A DNA stretch of 13,981 nt from Bacteroidetes bacterium UBA7692 (lineage in GTDB: Bacteria; Bacteroidota; Bacteroidia; Chitinophagales; LD1), in the NCBI GenBank assembly GCA_002482725.1, contig DLGO01000081.1:1-13981 (forward strand). Direction: 5' to 3'. Below, in pieces: positions 1 through 6,982 of this stretch (within the stretch, counting starts at the first letter, position 1; each line of letters begins with the position of its first letter). The notes below the pieces were generated by a model, which was not told the origin of the DNA, ran no database searches, and was given only the letters and a program-made list of their open reading frames with translations. The position numbers and the translations under genes were made by a program.

Positions 1-170
1 AACACTTCTGCTATAAAGTGTGCCACATGAATCTGATGCTCAGGTGACATGTGCTTAAATATAGGCTCCAGCAATTCATCTGCCATTACCTTTTTATAAA
101 AAACCTCCGTCAGCTTCTCAAAAACAGGCATACCACCGGCCCAGTCATACAATGTAGGTATATCTCCCAT
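1..170 (-). CDS. Truncated hemoglobin (group II-like), N-terminal part only
   Basis: This is the start of a gene that runs off the left edge. It reads leftward from an ATG at 170 and gives 56 residues without a stop. The translation has the pattern TLYDWAGGMPVFEKL, then TEVFYKKVMADELLEPIF and HMSPEHQIHVAHFIAEV. This matches the opening helices of bacterial globins annotated as group II truncated hemoglobins: the 'LYxWAGG' start, the aromatic pair FY in helix B and the 'SPEHxxHVA' helix. Such proteins bind heme and handle O2, NO or peroxide in the cytoplasm. The proximal histidine would lie beyond the window, so heme ligation cannot be checked. The ATG is 39 bp downstream of the xseB stop, so co-transcription with xseA-xseB is likely. 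The family assignment is fairly firm; the exact subgroup is inference. Confidence 0.8.
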   Translation of the reverse strand, partial: MGDIPTLYDWAGGMPVFEKLTEVFYKKVMADELLEPIFKHMSPEHQIHVAHFIAEV

Positions 171-209
171 GTTTCTTCTTTTTATTCTATTTCTTAAATC
201 AGTAGCTTA

Positions 210-428
210 CTACTCCCCCTTCTTCCTTCCCTTTTTCACCGCTCCATTCAACACCTCATTTACATCTTCTTCCACCTTACGTAGCTTTGCCTCACAGATG
301 GCTATCAGGTCATTTGCCTCCTTTACCTTATCGCTTAGCTTGTCTATTTCTATATTCCCATCTTCCAGTTGCTCTATTAGTTCTTCCAATTGGGCGTAGG
401 CTTGTATGTAGGTTAGCGGCTCGTTCAT
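210..428 (-). CDS. xseB: Exodeoxyribonuclease VII small subunit
   Basis: The 72-residue protein begins MNEPLTYIQAYAQLEELIEQ and continues with the charged helical pattern (LEDGNIEIDKLSDKVKEA, then a CEAKLRKVEEDV helix) characteristic of the ExoVII small subunit. Family members are about 60-90 residues and form a two-helix structure. Several small subunits bind each large subunit, and together they degrade single-stranded DNA from both ends to oligonucleotides. A basic tail (KKGRKKGE) closes the protein. The ATG overlaps the xseA stop codon by four bases (ATGA, 425-428), a classic arrangement for translational coupling of the two subunits. Identification rests on the sequence pattern and on adjacency to xseA. 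Confidence 0.93.
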   Translation of the reverse strand: MNEPLTYIQAYAQLEELIEQLEDGNIEIDKLSDKVKEANDLIAICEAKLRKVEEDVNEVLNGAVKKGRKKGE

Positions 429-1564
429 TTCTTCGTTTTTCCGTTTACAATACTGTGAATAATCGTGTCCTTCAATATGGTTTGCATGGATTCATTTTCC
501 CGTATCAATCCCGGGTCTGCTATTATTTTATCGCCCTGCCTCACAATGGCAAATCCACGGTTCAGAATGGCCTCCGGGCTCGATAGCCTTACTATCCTGC
601 GTGCATGGTCCACGCTTTGCTTTGCGCGTTGCAACTGGTCCGACACAGCACTATGCAAAGCAGTGCGCATTTCTATTACCTGATTTTCAAATTGCAGATT
701 ATGGTCTACAAACATAGCGGCCACCTTGGTTGGGGTCTTCTGTTCACGGGCCATCAGGTCCACTATGCTCTGGTTGCGGTCATGCCCTATGCCAGTAAAT
801 ACAGGCACCGGAAACCCGGCCACATAGCGGCACAATTCATAGTCATCAAATGGCTTGAAATCTGTTTGCGAACCACCACCGCGAACTATTGCCACGGCAT
901 CAAAATTTTCTCCCGACTCTTCCACCTTTTTCAACTGCTCATAAATGAGCCTGTGCGCAGTATCCCCCTGTATGGTTGTCAGGTATTCTGTTACTTCAAA
1001 ATTATAGCCGTGCTTGTTCTTCGATAGCTCCTGTTGAAAATCCCTTTGCCCATCAGAGTTTGGCGCTGTTATCAGTGCAATTTTTGAAATGACAGGTTGT
1101 AGCAGCAATCGGTTATTGAAGGTGCGGTAAACACCATCATATAGTTGAATGGTATTGGGATTTTCTTTTATCAGCCGCTCCAGGGTTTGCTGCCGCTGCA
1201 GCTCCAGGCTACCGAGGGTGTGCGCCACATCTATCTGTACTATGTCTACACTCAACCCATATACCGTATGGAATTTCACTTTTACCCTGCAGGTAATCTC
1301 TATTCCGTTTTTGAAAGCTTGTCCGGTCGCCTGTTCAAATTTCTTAATTTCATCAAAATAATTGGACCAGAAAACGCCACGTATATCCGCAGTCTTTTGG
1401 CCGCTGTCATATTCTTCCAGGCTCAGGTAGCACCTGCGCGAAAACTCATCACGCTTCACATTGGTTATCTGCGCTGTAACCCATATCAGCTCACCATCAA
1501 ACCGGCTGCCAATAGCATCCTGTATACCACGTACAAGTTGAGATAGTTTTACTTTTTCATTCAT
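425..1564 (-). CDS. xseA: Exodeoxyribonuclease VII large subunit
   Basis: This is the catalytic subunit of ExoVII, a metal-assisted single-strand DNA exonuclease used in mismatch repair and DNA clean-up in the cytoplasm. From the ATG at 1564 it is 379 residues. An in-frame TTG at 1585 would add seven residues, but the family normally starts close to 'KxKLSQLV', so the ATG is preferred. Residues about 5-115 form the N-terminal OB-fold (LIWVTAQITN, then CRVKVKFHTVYGLSVDIVQID). The exonuclease domain follows and contains the family signatures AIVRGGGSQTDFKPFDD, VPVFTGIGHDRNQSIVDL and KTPTKVAA. A helical region and the C-terminal strand motif LNRGFAIV come next. It is somewhat shorter than the 456-residue E. 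coli protein, mainly in the helical arm, which is usual in Bacteroidota. It heads the xseA-xseB-globin cluster. Confidence 0.95.
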   Translation of the reverse strand: MNEKVKLSQLVRGIQDAIGSRFDGELIWVTAQITNVKRDEFSRRCYLSLEEYDSGQKTADIRGVFWSNYFDEIKKFEQATGQAFKNGIEITCRVKVKFHTVYGLSVDIVQIDVAHTLGSLELQRQQTLERLIKENPNTIQLYDGVYRTFNNRLLLQPVISKIALITAPNSDGQRDFQQELSKNKHGYNFEVTEYLTTIQGDTAHRLIYEQLKKVEESGENFDAVAIVRGGGSQTDFKPFDDYELCRYVAGFPVPVFTGIGHDRNQSIVDLMAREQKTPTKVAAMFVDHNLQFENQVIEMRTALHSAVSDQLQRAKQSVDHARRIVRLSSPEAILNRGFAIVRQGDKIIADPGLIRENESMQTILKDTIIHSIVNGKTKK

Positions 1565-1692
1565 TGCCGGGTGCAAAAGAAACAAATGATCTGATGTAAT
1601 AACTGGCAGGGTTACTAAAGTTTTTTGAAGAGCCTGACACCCCTAAATCCAAGGTGATTAACATATCATCGAAAAAAATCTATTAAATAAAT

Positions 1693-1725
1693 TTTGACTT
1701 TCAAAAAAATTATAATATACCTTTA
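1693..1725 (+). promoter_or_regulatory. Candidate Bacteroidota promoter of the kelch-protein gene
   Basis: TTTG at 1693-1696 is followed after 21 bp by TACCTTTA at 1718-1725. This fits the Bacteroidota promoter pattern (TTG or TTTG near -33, TAnnTTTG near -7) with one mismatch in the last base. The box ends 20 bp before the ATG at 1746, so the leader would be short. The surrounding 1660-1740 stretch is very AT-rich. Confidence 0.5.
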
Positions 1726-1745
1726 GAGTAACAAAAACACACAAT

Positions 1746-4274
1746 ATGAAAAACCTTTCTCTACTCCCCGTTCTTTTGCTGTTCTATTGTCATACTTTCT
1801 CCCAGGGCCTTTGGATCAAAAAAGCTGAATGTCCTCAATCCTTCAATAAAAATATTTCATTCGAAATTAACGGCAAGGGATATCTCTATACAGGCGAAGC
1901 AACAAATAATTTTTTCGAATACGACCCTGTTGCAAACACCTGGATCTCTAAGGCTTCATTTCCCGGTGCGGCCAGGAATGGTGCCTCCGGTTTTGCTATA
2001 GATAGCCTTGGGTATGTAGGTTTAGGAAAGCCTGTTTCCGGCCCCTTTATTTTTAATGACTTCTATAAGTATAGCCCCGCAACCAATAGCTGGATAACAG
2101 TAGCAAACTATCCTGACTCTGTATATGGAGCATTTTCTTTTAATATAGCTAGTCTGGGCTATATAGCAGGTGGCAATATGGATCAACCGGCAAGAACAAG
2201 AAGAGCAAGGTCATACAACCCTGTCACAGACACATGGAGTCTGATAGATTCCCTGCCTTCGGTTCTGTCTGATGGCTTTGCGGAGGTAGTAGGGAACAAA
2301 GCCTACTGTGGATTGGGTTTTGTAACCAGCTCTCTCCGCAAAGATTCAATTTTAGAATACGACCCTGCCCTAAATAGCTGGTCCTTAAAAGCACCATATA
2401 CATTGACCTCAGCCAGCTATACCCATCTCCATTCTTTTGTAACCGGCAATAAAATATATGTTGCTGACCCAAGGGCGATAGCCGGCGGTAAAAACGGAAC
2501 AATGGGGGTATTCGATCCGGCATCCAATACATGGTCCTCCATCGACATATATCCCTACCCAACTTATACCAGTTGCGGATATACAAATCTGTTTATGGGG
2601 ATGACCATAGCAGGAAAGGGATACTTAGGTGGCAGGGAAAACTGTACCTTAACCACCTTTTGGCAATACGACCCGGCAAATTCCTTTGTACTTAATTCCT
2701 TTAGCCCAGATAGCCTGTGCGAAAATGATTCTGTAACGGTTAGTTTCTCTTCTTCCTTAACTTTTAACCCGGGCAATCACTTCAAATTAAAATTCAACGG
2801 AGCAAATTATACAGCAAATTCAGGTATTTCCGATTCAATTGCAGGCACCACTACCGGCACCTATAATTTTAAGGTTCCCTATCTGTTGAGTACTGGTTAT
2901 AAATCCTCAACTGAATTGGTAGTTTATTCCACAGACCCGGCCGGCCAAACATCTTACCTGAGCCAAAAACTTTTGGTCAAAAAGGCCCCGCGTGAATTTC
3001 CCATGGATAATGTTTTCAATGGCTGTGCCGGCAGTGCTTTGATCATTTACCGCGACGCAGACCCTGGCCTTACTCATTCATGGTCATCAGACCCTGCAGG
3101 GTTTAGCGGCAGCAGCAATACGCTATCTGTTACACCTACACAGAACACCACGATATATATAACCGACTCCTATCCACTATCCGGTTGCTCTATATCTGAT
3201 TCAACCCTGGTTGTGTATAATACCAATCCATCTCTCAATATTTCAGATTCTTCGTTTAATATATGTGCTGGTCAAAACATAGCATTGGGAGGTACTCCAA
3301 CTACAAATGCAGAATACCTGTGGACAGGAAATGGATTAAACTCTACTTCTCCAAACCCAGTGGTTAACCCTTCTGCAAACAGTACTTATAACGTGCTTAT
3401 AACGGACACAAACAGCGGATGCTCAGTTTCCGGCAATACTACGGTTAGCATCAATCAACCAAGGCTACAAGACATTTGCTTTGTAACAGTAGATGACCCT
3501 TCCACCCACAACATAGTGGTATGGGAAAAAGTTGATAAGGCCGGTATAGACAGCTTTATCATCTACAGGGAAATAACCACTAACAACTATCAGCGTATTG
3601 GCGCAGTGCACCGCGATTCGCTTAGCGAATACCACGACTATGCTGCCAATCCGAACAGTACCGCCTACCGGTATAAAATTGCGGCACGTGATACATGCCT
3701 TAATATCGGCAACATTAGCCCATTCCACAACACAATACATATACAATATTTGAGTGCAGGAAACCTGAACTGGAACGTTTATGAAATAGAAAATGATACA
3801 AATCCGGTGAATTCTTTTGACGTATTTATAGATGATTCTGCCAATGGTAACTGGGATCTGATGCTTACTGTTCCGGGAACTCAGGCTTCTGCTACAGATA
3901 TAAATTATAGCCTGCACCCGGCGGCGTTGTATAAAGTGGTTGCAAACTTCTCATACAGTTGTTCTCCTACCAGGAGCTCAAATAAGGTCGCTTCCAATAT
4001 TACGTCACAAAGCATAGGAACAGGAATTGCCGCTGTAGACCTTGAGAAAATGTTGAGCATATATCCTAACCCGGCCAACAACCTGATAACGATAAATGCA
4101 GGAAGGCTGAATGTGGAAACAATTGGCCTATTAAATGTAGACGGAAGAGTTGTATTGCAAAACAATGCGCTAAAAAGTAATACTATAGATATCACCGCTC
4201 TTTCAGCAGGATTCTATATAGTGAACATAAAAACTAATGAAGGAGTAGTGAAAAAACAAGTAATAAAACTATAA
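1746..4274 (+). CDS. Secreted kelch-repeat protein with Ig/FN3-like domains and T9SS sorting domain
   Basis: An 842-residue exported protein of unknown substrate. Residues 1-20 are a signal peptide with a hydrophobic LLPVLLLFY core. Residues 21-315 carry six kelch-like blades, each marked by a variant of [YF]DPxxNTW (EYDPVANTW near 59, KYSPATNSW near 109, SYNPVTDTW near 157, EYDPALNSW near 205, VFDPASNTW near 256, a degenerate QYDPANSF near 308), predicting a six-bladed propeller. An undefined beta domain spans about 317-412. Two Ig/PKD-like modules with conserved Cys-Ala-Gly starts (NGCAGS near 425, NICAGQ near 506) follow. A region resembling fibronectin III occupies about 575-755. Residues 770-842 form a type A T9SS sorting domain (SIYPNPANN, LLNVDGRVV, LSAGFYIVNI, KKQVIKL). 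The protein should cross the outer membrane and be surface-anchored or released. It has its own candidate promoter and a strong terminator, so it is probably monocistronic. The ligand is not predictable. Confidence 0.88.
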   Translation: MKNLSLLPVLLLFYCHTFSQGLWIKKAECPQSFNKNISFEINGKGYLYTGEATNNFFEYDPVANTWISKASFPGAARNGASGFAIDSLGYVGLGKPVSGPFIFNDFYKYSPATNSWITVANYPDSVYGAFSFNIASLGYIAGGNMDQPARTRRARSYNPVTDTWSLIDSLPSVLSDGFAEVVGNKAYCGLGFVTSSLRKDSILEYDPALNSWSLKAPYTLTSASYTHLHSFVTGNKIYVADPRAIAGGKNGTMGVFDPASNTWSSIDIYPYPTYTSCGYTNLFMGMTIAGKGYLGGRENCTLTTFWQYDPANSFVLNSFSPDSLCENDSVTVSFSSSLTFNPGNHFKLKFNGANYTANSGISDSIAGTTTGTYNFKVPYLLSTGYKSSTELVVYSTDPAGQTSYLSQKLLVKKAPREFPMDNVFNGCAGSALIIYRDADPGLTHSWSSDPAGFSGSSNTLSVTPTQNTTIYITDSYPLSGCSISDSTLVVYNTNPSLNISDSSFNICAGQNIALGGTPTTNAEYLWTGNGLNSTSPNPVVNPSANSTYNVLITDTNSGCSVSGNTTVSINQPRLQDICFVTVDDPSTHNIVVWEKVDKAGIDSFIIYREITTNNYQRIGAVHRDSLSEYHDYAANPNSTAYRYKIAARDTCLNIGNISPFHNTIHIQYLSAGNLNWNVYEIENDTNPVNSFDVFIDDSANGNWDLMLTVPGTQASATDINYSLHPAALYKVVANFSYSCSPTRSSNKVASNITSQSIGTGIAAVDLEKMLSIYPNPANNLITINAGRLNVETIGLLNVDGRVVLQNNALKSNTIDITALSAGFYIVNIKTNEGVVKKQVIKL

Positions 4275-4298
4275 TCGTAAACTACCTTTTAGCCTCAT

Positions 4299-4340
4299 AA
4301 AAAAAGCGCAACCCTTTAACAGATTGCGCTTTTTTGTTTT
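4299..4340. terminator. Intrinsic terminator after the kelch-protein gene
   Basis: A perfect 12-bp inverted repeat, AAAAAAGCGCAA at 4300-4311 and TTGCGCTTTTTT at 4324-4335, flanks a 12-nt loop and is followed by more T residues to 4340. The A and T runs on both sides allow it to act in both directions. It lies 25 bp after the plus-strand stop codon. Confidence 0.88.
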
Positions 4341-4497
4341 ATGCGATTGTCATATTGAGCTGGTAGATTCCTGACATTTATTGCGGCATTTATATGCGCT
4401 ACGCTACCATTGACAGGATTTATTATTTAGTGGAACAGGAAGTAGTTTTACATACCTAGCATCATAAACACTAAACTGGGAAAATTAACGCAACAGT
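4341..4497. other. Spacer between two terminators, no feature seen
   Basis: This stretch separates the terminator of the kelch-protein gene from that of the convergent peptidase gene. I see no convincing open reading frame, repeat or structured RNA in it. Confidence 0.5.
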
Positions 4498-4535
4498 AAA
4501 AAAAGCGCGGCAAGGATTGCTCCAGCCGCGCTTTT
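4498..4535 (-). terminator. Intrinsic terminator of the M20 peptidase gene
   Basis: An 11-bp perfect inverted repeat is formed by AAAAGCGCGGC (4501-4511) and GCCGCGCTTTT (4525-4535), with a 13-nt loop. Read on the minus strand, the GC-rich stem ends in seven T residues. It sits 18 bp past the peptidase stop codon. Confidence 0.88.
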
Positions 4536-4553
4536 CCTAATCCGAGATATAGC

Positions 4554-5921
4554 TTATTCCTTTTCGCTGAAATATTTGAAGAAGTAAGGGATAGTTTCTA
4601 TACCCTTAAAGTAGTTCCAAACGCCATAGTGCTCATTTGGTGAGTGGATAGCATCGCTATCCAGGCCGAAGCCCAGCAACACAGATTTGGTATCCAACAC
4701 ACGCTCGAACATGGTAACGATAGGGATACTACCGCCCGTGCGCAAAGGAATTGGCAGCTTGCCATAGGTACTCTCGATAGCGCGGGCAGCCGAGCGGTAT
4801 GCGTGAGAGTCAGTAGGCGTAACCGCAGCCTCGCCTCCGTGGTGGGGAGTTACAGTAACCTTAACACTAGGTGGAGCGATGCTAAGGAAGTGCTTTGTGA
4901 AAAGCTCCGTAATCTCTTCGTGCTTTTGGTTTGGCACCAGGCGCATGGATATTTTGGCGTAAGCTTTAGATGGCAATACAGTTTTGGCACCAGCACCTAT
5001 GTATCCGCCCCAGATGCCGTTTACATCCAGTGTTGGGCGTATGCTAACGCGCTCTAGGGTAGTGAAACCTTCTTCGCCCAGCACATCGTTCATGCCCAGG
5101 TCCTTCTTGTATTCATCCAGGCTGAAAGGTGCCTGCGCCATAGCCGCGCGCTCTTCGGCACTTACTGCATCCACATTGTCGTAAAAGCCTGGGATATTTA
5201 CTTCGCGCTTATCGTTGTGCAGAGATGAAATCATATCGCACAGTATATTGATCGGATTGGCAACTGCACCGCCATATACACCAGAGTGCAGGTCGCGGTT
5301 AGGACCTGTAACTTCTACCTCCAGGTAGCTAAGGCCACGCAGGCCTGTAGTGATTGATGGATGCTCATTGGAAATCATAGAAGTGTCGCTGATAAGCACC
5401 ACATCGGATTTCAGCAATTCTGTATTGCCCTTCACGAACCACTCCAGGTTCTGGCTGCCAATCTCCTCCTCCCCTTCTATCATAAACTTAACGTTGCAAG
5501 GCAGGGAGTTAGTTTTCATCATCAGTTCAAATGCCTTGATGTGCATGTACATCTGCCCTTTATCGTCAGCGCTGCCACGGGCATATATCTTTTCATCCTT
5601 TATCACCGGCTCGAATGGAGGGGAAGTCCAAAGCTCATAAGGATCCGCAGGCTGCACATCGTAGTGGCCGTAAACCAAGATGGTAGGCTTAGATGGGTCT
5701 ATCAGCTTTTCGCCATATACCACCGGATAACCGGGCGTTTGGAACAGCTGCACCTTGTCCGCACCGGCAGCAGAAAGCTGCGCAGCCACGAAATCGGCAG
5801 CACGCAGTACATCGGCCGAGAACTTTTTGTCGGCACTAACCGACGGAATACGCAGTAAATCAAATAGTTCGTTCAGGTATTGGTCTTTATTATTAACTAG
5901 TAAGTCTTTTAAATGTTCCAT
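4554..5921 (-). CDS. M20 family metallopeptidase (dipeptidase/carnosinase-like)
   Basis: A 455-residue cytoplasmic di-zinc hydrolase of the M20/M25/M40 family, most like the dipeptidase (CNDP/DUG1-type) branch. Numbered from the ATG at 5921, the visible motifs are YGHYDVQP (zinc His86 and catalytic Asp88), ARGSADDKGQ (bridging Asp119), MIEGEEEIGS (catalytic Glu151, zinc Glu152), SDTSM (Asp179) and HSPNEH (zinc His426). The insertion with LDLHSG-like residues (RDLHSGVYGG) is the dimerisation lid typical of the family. Length fits the family. An upstream in-frame TTG at 5942 would add seven residues, but the ATG is preferred because it gives the usual MEHLKDLL start. No signal peptide is visible. 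The likely role is hydrolysis of dipeptides or N-acyl amino acids; the precise substrate cannot be read from sequence. The gene is divergent from the desaturase with 38 bp between the ATGs. Confidence 0.93.
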   Translation of the reverse strand: MEHLKDLLVNNKDQYLNELFDLLRIPSVSADKKFSADVLRAADFVAAQLSAAGADKVQLFQTPGYPVVYGEKLIDPSKPTILVYGHYDVQPADPYELWTSPPFEPVIKDEKIYARGSADDKGQMYMHIKAFELMMKTNSLPCNVKFMIEGEEEIGSQNLEWFVKGNTELLKSDVVLISDTSMISNEHPSITTGLRGLSYLEVEVTGPNRDLHSGVYGGAVANPINILCDMISSLHNDKREVNIPGFYDNVDAVSAEERAAMAQAPFSLDEYKKDLGMNDVLGEEGFTTLERVSIRPTLDVNGIWGGYIGAGAKTVLPSKAYAKISMRLVPNQKHEEITELFTKHFLSIAPPSVKVTVTPHHGGEAAVTPTDSHAYRSAARAIESTYGKLPIPLRTGGSIPIVTMFERVLDTKSVLLGFGLDSDAIHSPNEHYGVWNYFKGIETIPYFFKYFSEKE

Positions 5922-5928
5922 ATTTTTG
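5921..5928 (+). promoter_or_regulatory. Candidate -7 box for the desaturase gene
   Basis: TATTTTTG matches the Bacteroidota -7 consensus TAnnTTTG exactly and ends 31 bp before the desaturase ATG. No convincing TTG is found 17-23 bp upstream; that region is the first codons of the peptidase gene. The match is therefore only half a promoter. Confidence 0.4.
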
Positions 5929-5939
5929 TTTTGAAGCGG

Positions 5940-5947
5940 CAAATATA
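5940..5947 (-). promoter_or_regulatory. Candidate -7 box for the M20 peptidase gene
   Basis: On the minus strand this reads TATATTTG, an exact match to TAnnTTTG, and lies 18 bp before the peptidase ATG. A minus-strand TTG at 5966-5964 is 16 bp further upstream, slightly closer than usual, and falls inside the first codons of the desaturase gene. Confidence 0.4.
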
Positions 5948-5959
5948 ATAGTTGTAATT

Positions 5960-6961
5960 ATGGCAAGTCAGTTAGCTTGGTATACAAAAACATTGAGGGA
6001 GTACCTAAGCCAGGCAGAGCTTGAAAAGGTAATGCGCAAAAATAACTGGCTGGGCGCATGGGAAATAGTGCAGACATGGCTATGGATAAGCTTTGCGCTG
6101 GTGCTACCCTACTACTTCTTCAATCCATTTACCGTAATAATATCCCTGTTTATAATTGGCGGCAAGCAGCTTGCCTGCGCCATAATCATGCACGATACAT
6201 CGCACGATTCGCTGTTTACCAGCAGAAAAGTGAATCTGCATGTAGGTAACTGGTTTGGGGCATTCCCTATATTGCACCATGTAAACAGGTACAGGCCCTA
6301 CCACACGCAGCACCATATACACACCGGAACTGACGAAGACCCGGATCTGGGTCTGGTTAAAGGCTACCCAACCAGCGTAATAAGCATGGCACGCAAGATA
6401 GGACGCGACCTGGCAGGCGCTTCGGGTGTAAAGGCACACATTGCCGTATTGGCATTCCACTTTGGCTACCTGCAATACCACCTGGGCGGTATGGTAATAA
6501 AGCTGGACCAGAAGGGTAAGCCGTGGTATAAGATACTGTGGGATGGCCTTAAAAGCATATCTGGACCATTGGCGAGTAACCTGATTATATTTGCCATATT
6601 GGCCATTTTCTTTTCGCCATGGCTATACCTGCTGTGGATAGGCGCCATGCTGACGACCTACAACTTTTCGCTGCGTGTGCGCAGTATAGCGGAGCACAGC
6701 ATGTCGGAAGACAGGACAAACCCGCATCGAAATACCCGGACAACTTACGCCAACTTTTTTGAGGTGATACTATTTGCTCCGCTGCATGTAAACTACCATG
6801 CAGAGCATCACCTGTGCATGGGAGCACCCAGCTACAACTTGCCCTACCTGCACAGCCTGCTAAAGGAGCGCGGCTACTTCAATGAAGGTAAAATGGACTC
6901 CGGATATTGGAGTATTGTAAAAAAAGCAGCTTCGCAGCTGAAAACGGAGGTAGCAGGATAG
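5960..6961 (+). CDS. Membrane fatty acid desaturase (histidine-box family)
   Basis: A 333-residue integral membrane di-iron enzyme of the fatty acid desaturase superfamily, which uses O2 and reducing power to insert double bonds (or, in some branches, hydroxyl or keto groups) into lipid chains. All three histidine boxes are present: HDTSH at 78-82, HTQHH at 115-119 and HAEHH at 280-284. Supporting residues His246 (AEHS) and His256 (NPHRNTRTT) match the pattern seen in this family. Hydrophobic segments lie at about 37-53, 56-77, 205-220 and 221-235, arranged so that the His boxes face the cytoplasm. There is no fused cytochrome b5 or ferredoxin domain, so a separate electron donor is needed. 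The substrate (acyl lipid or carotenoid-like) is not decided by the sequence. The gene is divergent from the peptidase and lies 21 bp ahead of a secreted-protein gene on the same strand. Confidence 0.9.
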   Translation: MASQLAWYTKTLREYLSQAELEKVMRKNNWLGAWEIVQTWLWISFALVLPYYFFNPFTVIISLFIIGGKQLACAIIMHDTSHDSLFTSRKVNLHVGNWFGAFPILHHVNRYRPYHTQHHIHTGTDEDPDLGLVKGYPTSVISMARKIGRDLAGASGVKAHIAVLAFHFGYLQYHLGGMVIKLDQKGKPWYKILWDGLKSISGPLASNLIIFAILAIFFSPWLYLLWIGAMLTTYNFSLRVRSIAEHSMSEDRTNPHRNTRTTYANFFEVILFAPLHVNYHAEHHLCMGAPSYNLPYLHSLLKERGYFNEGKMDSGYWSIVKKAASQLKTEVAG

Positions 6962-6982
6962 AAAAGCGCTATCTTAGGCCCT

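Noticed and set aside
287..1546. Several plus-strand open frames across the xseA-xseB region, and similar ones opposite other genes
   Set aside because: They are shadows of well-identified genes on the other strand and show no protein family features of their own.
1562..1585. Longer xseA starting at 1585
   Set aside because: The upstream start codon is TTG, and the seven added residues do not match the family. ATG at 1564 fits better.
1694..1716. E. coli-style promoter TTGACT plus TATAAT ahead of the kelch-protein gene
   Set aside because: The two boxes are only 11 bp apart, far short of the usual 16-18 bp. The Bacteroidota pattern in the same stretch fits better.
5919..5942. Longer M20 peptidase starting at 5942
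   Set aside because: That start is TTG and overlaps the candidate -7 box of the same gene. ATG at 5921 gives the normal family start.
6957..6973. GATAG/CTATC inverted repeat between the desaturase and the next gene
   Set aside because: The stem is only 5 bp and AT-rich, with no T-run. It is too weak to call a terminator and is expected by chance.
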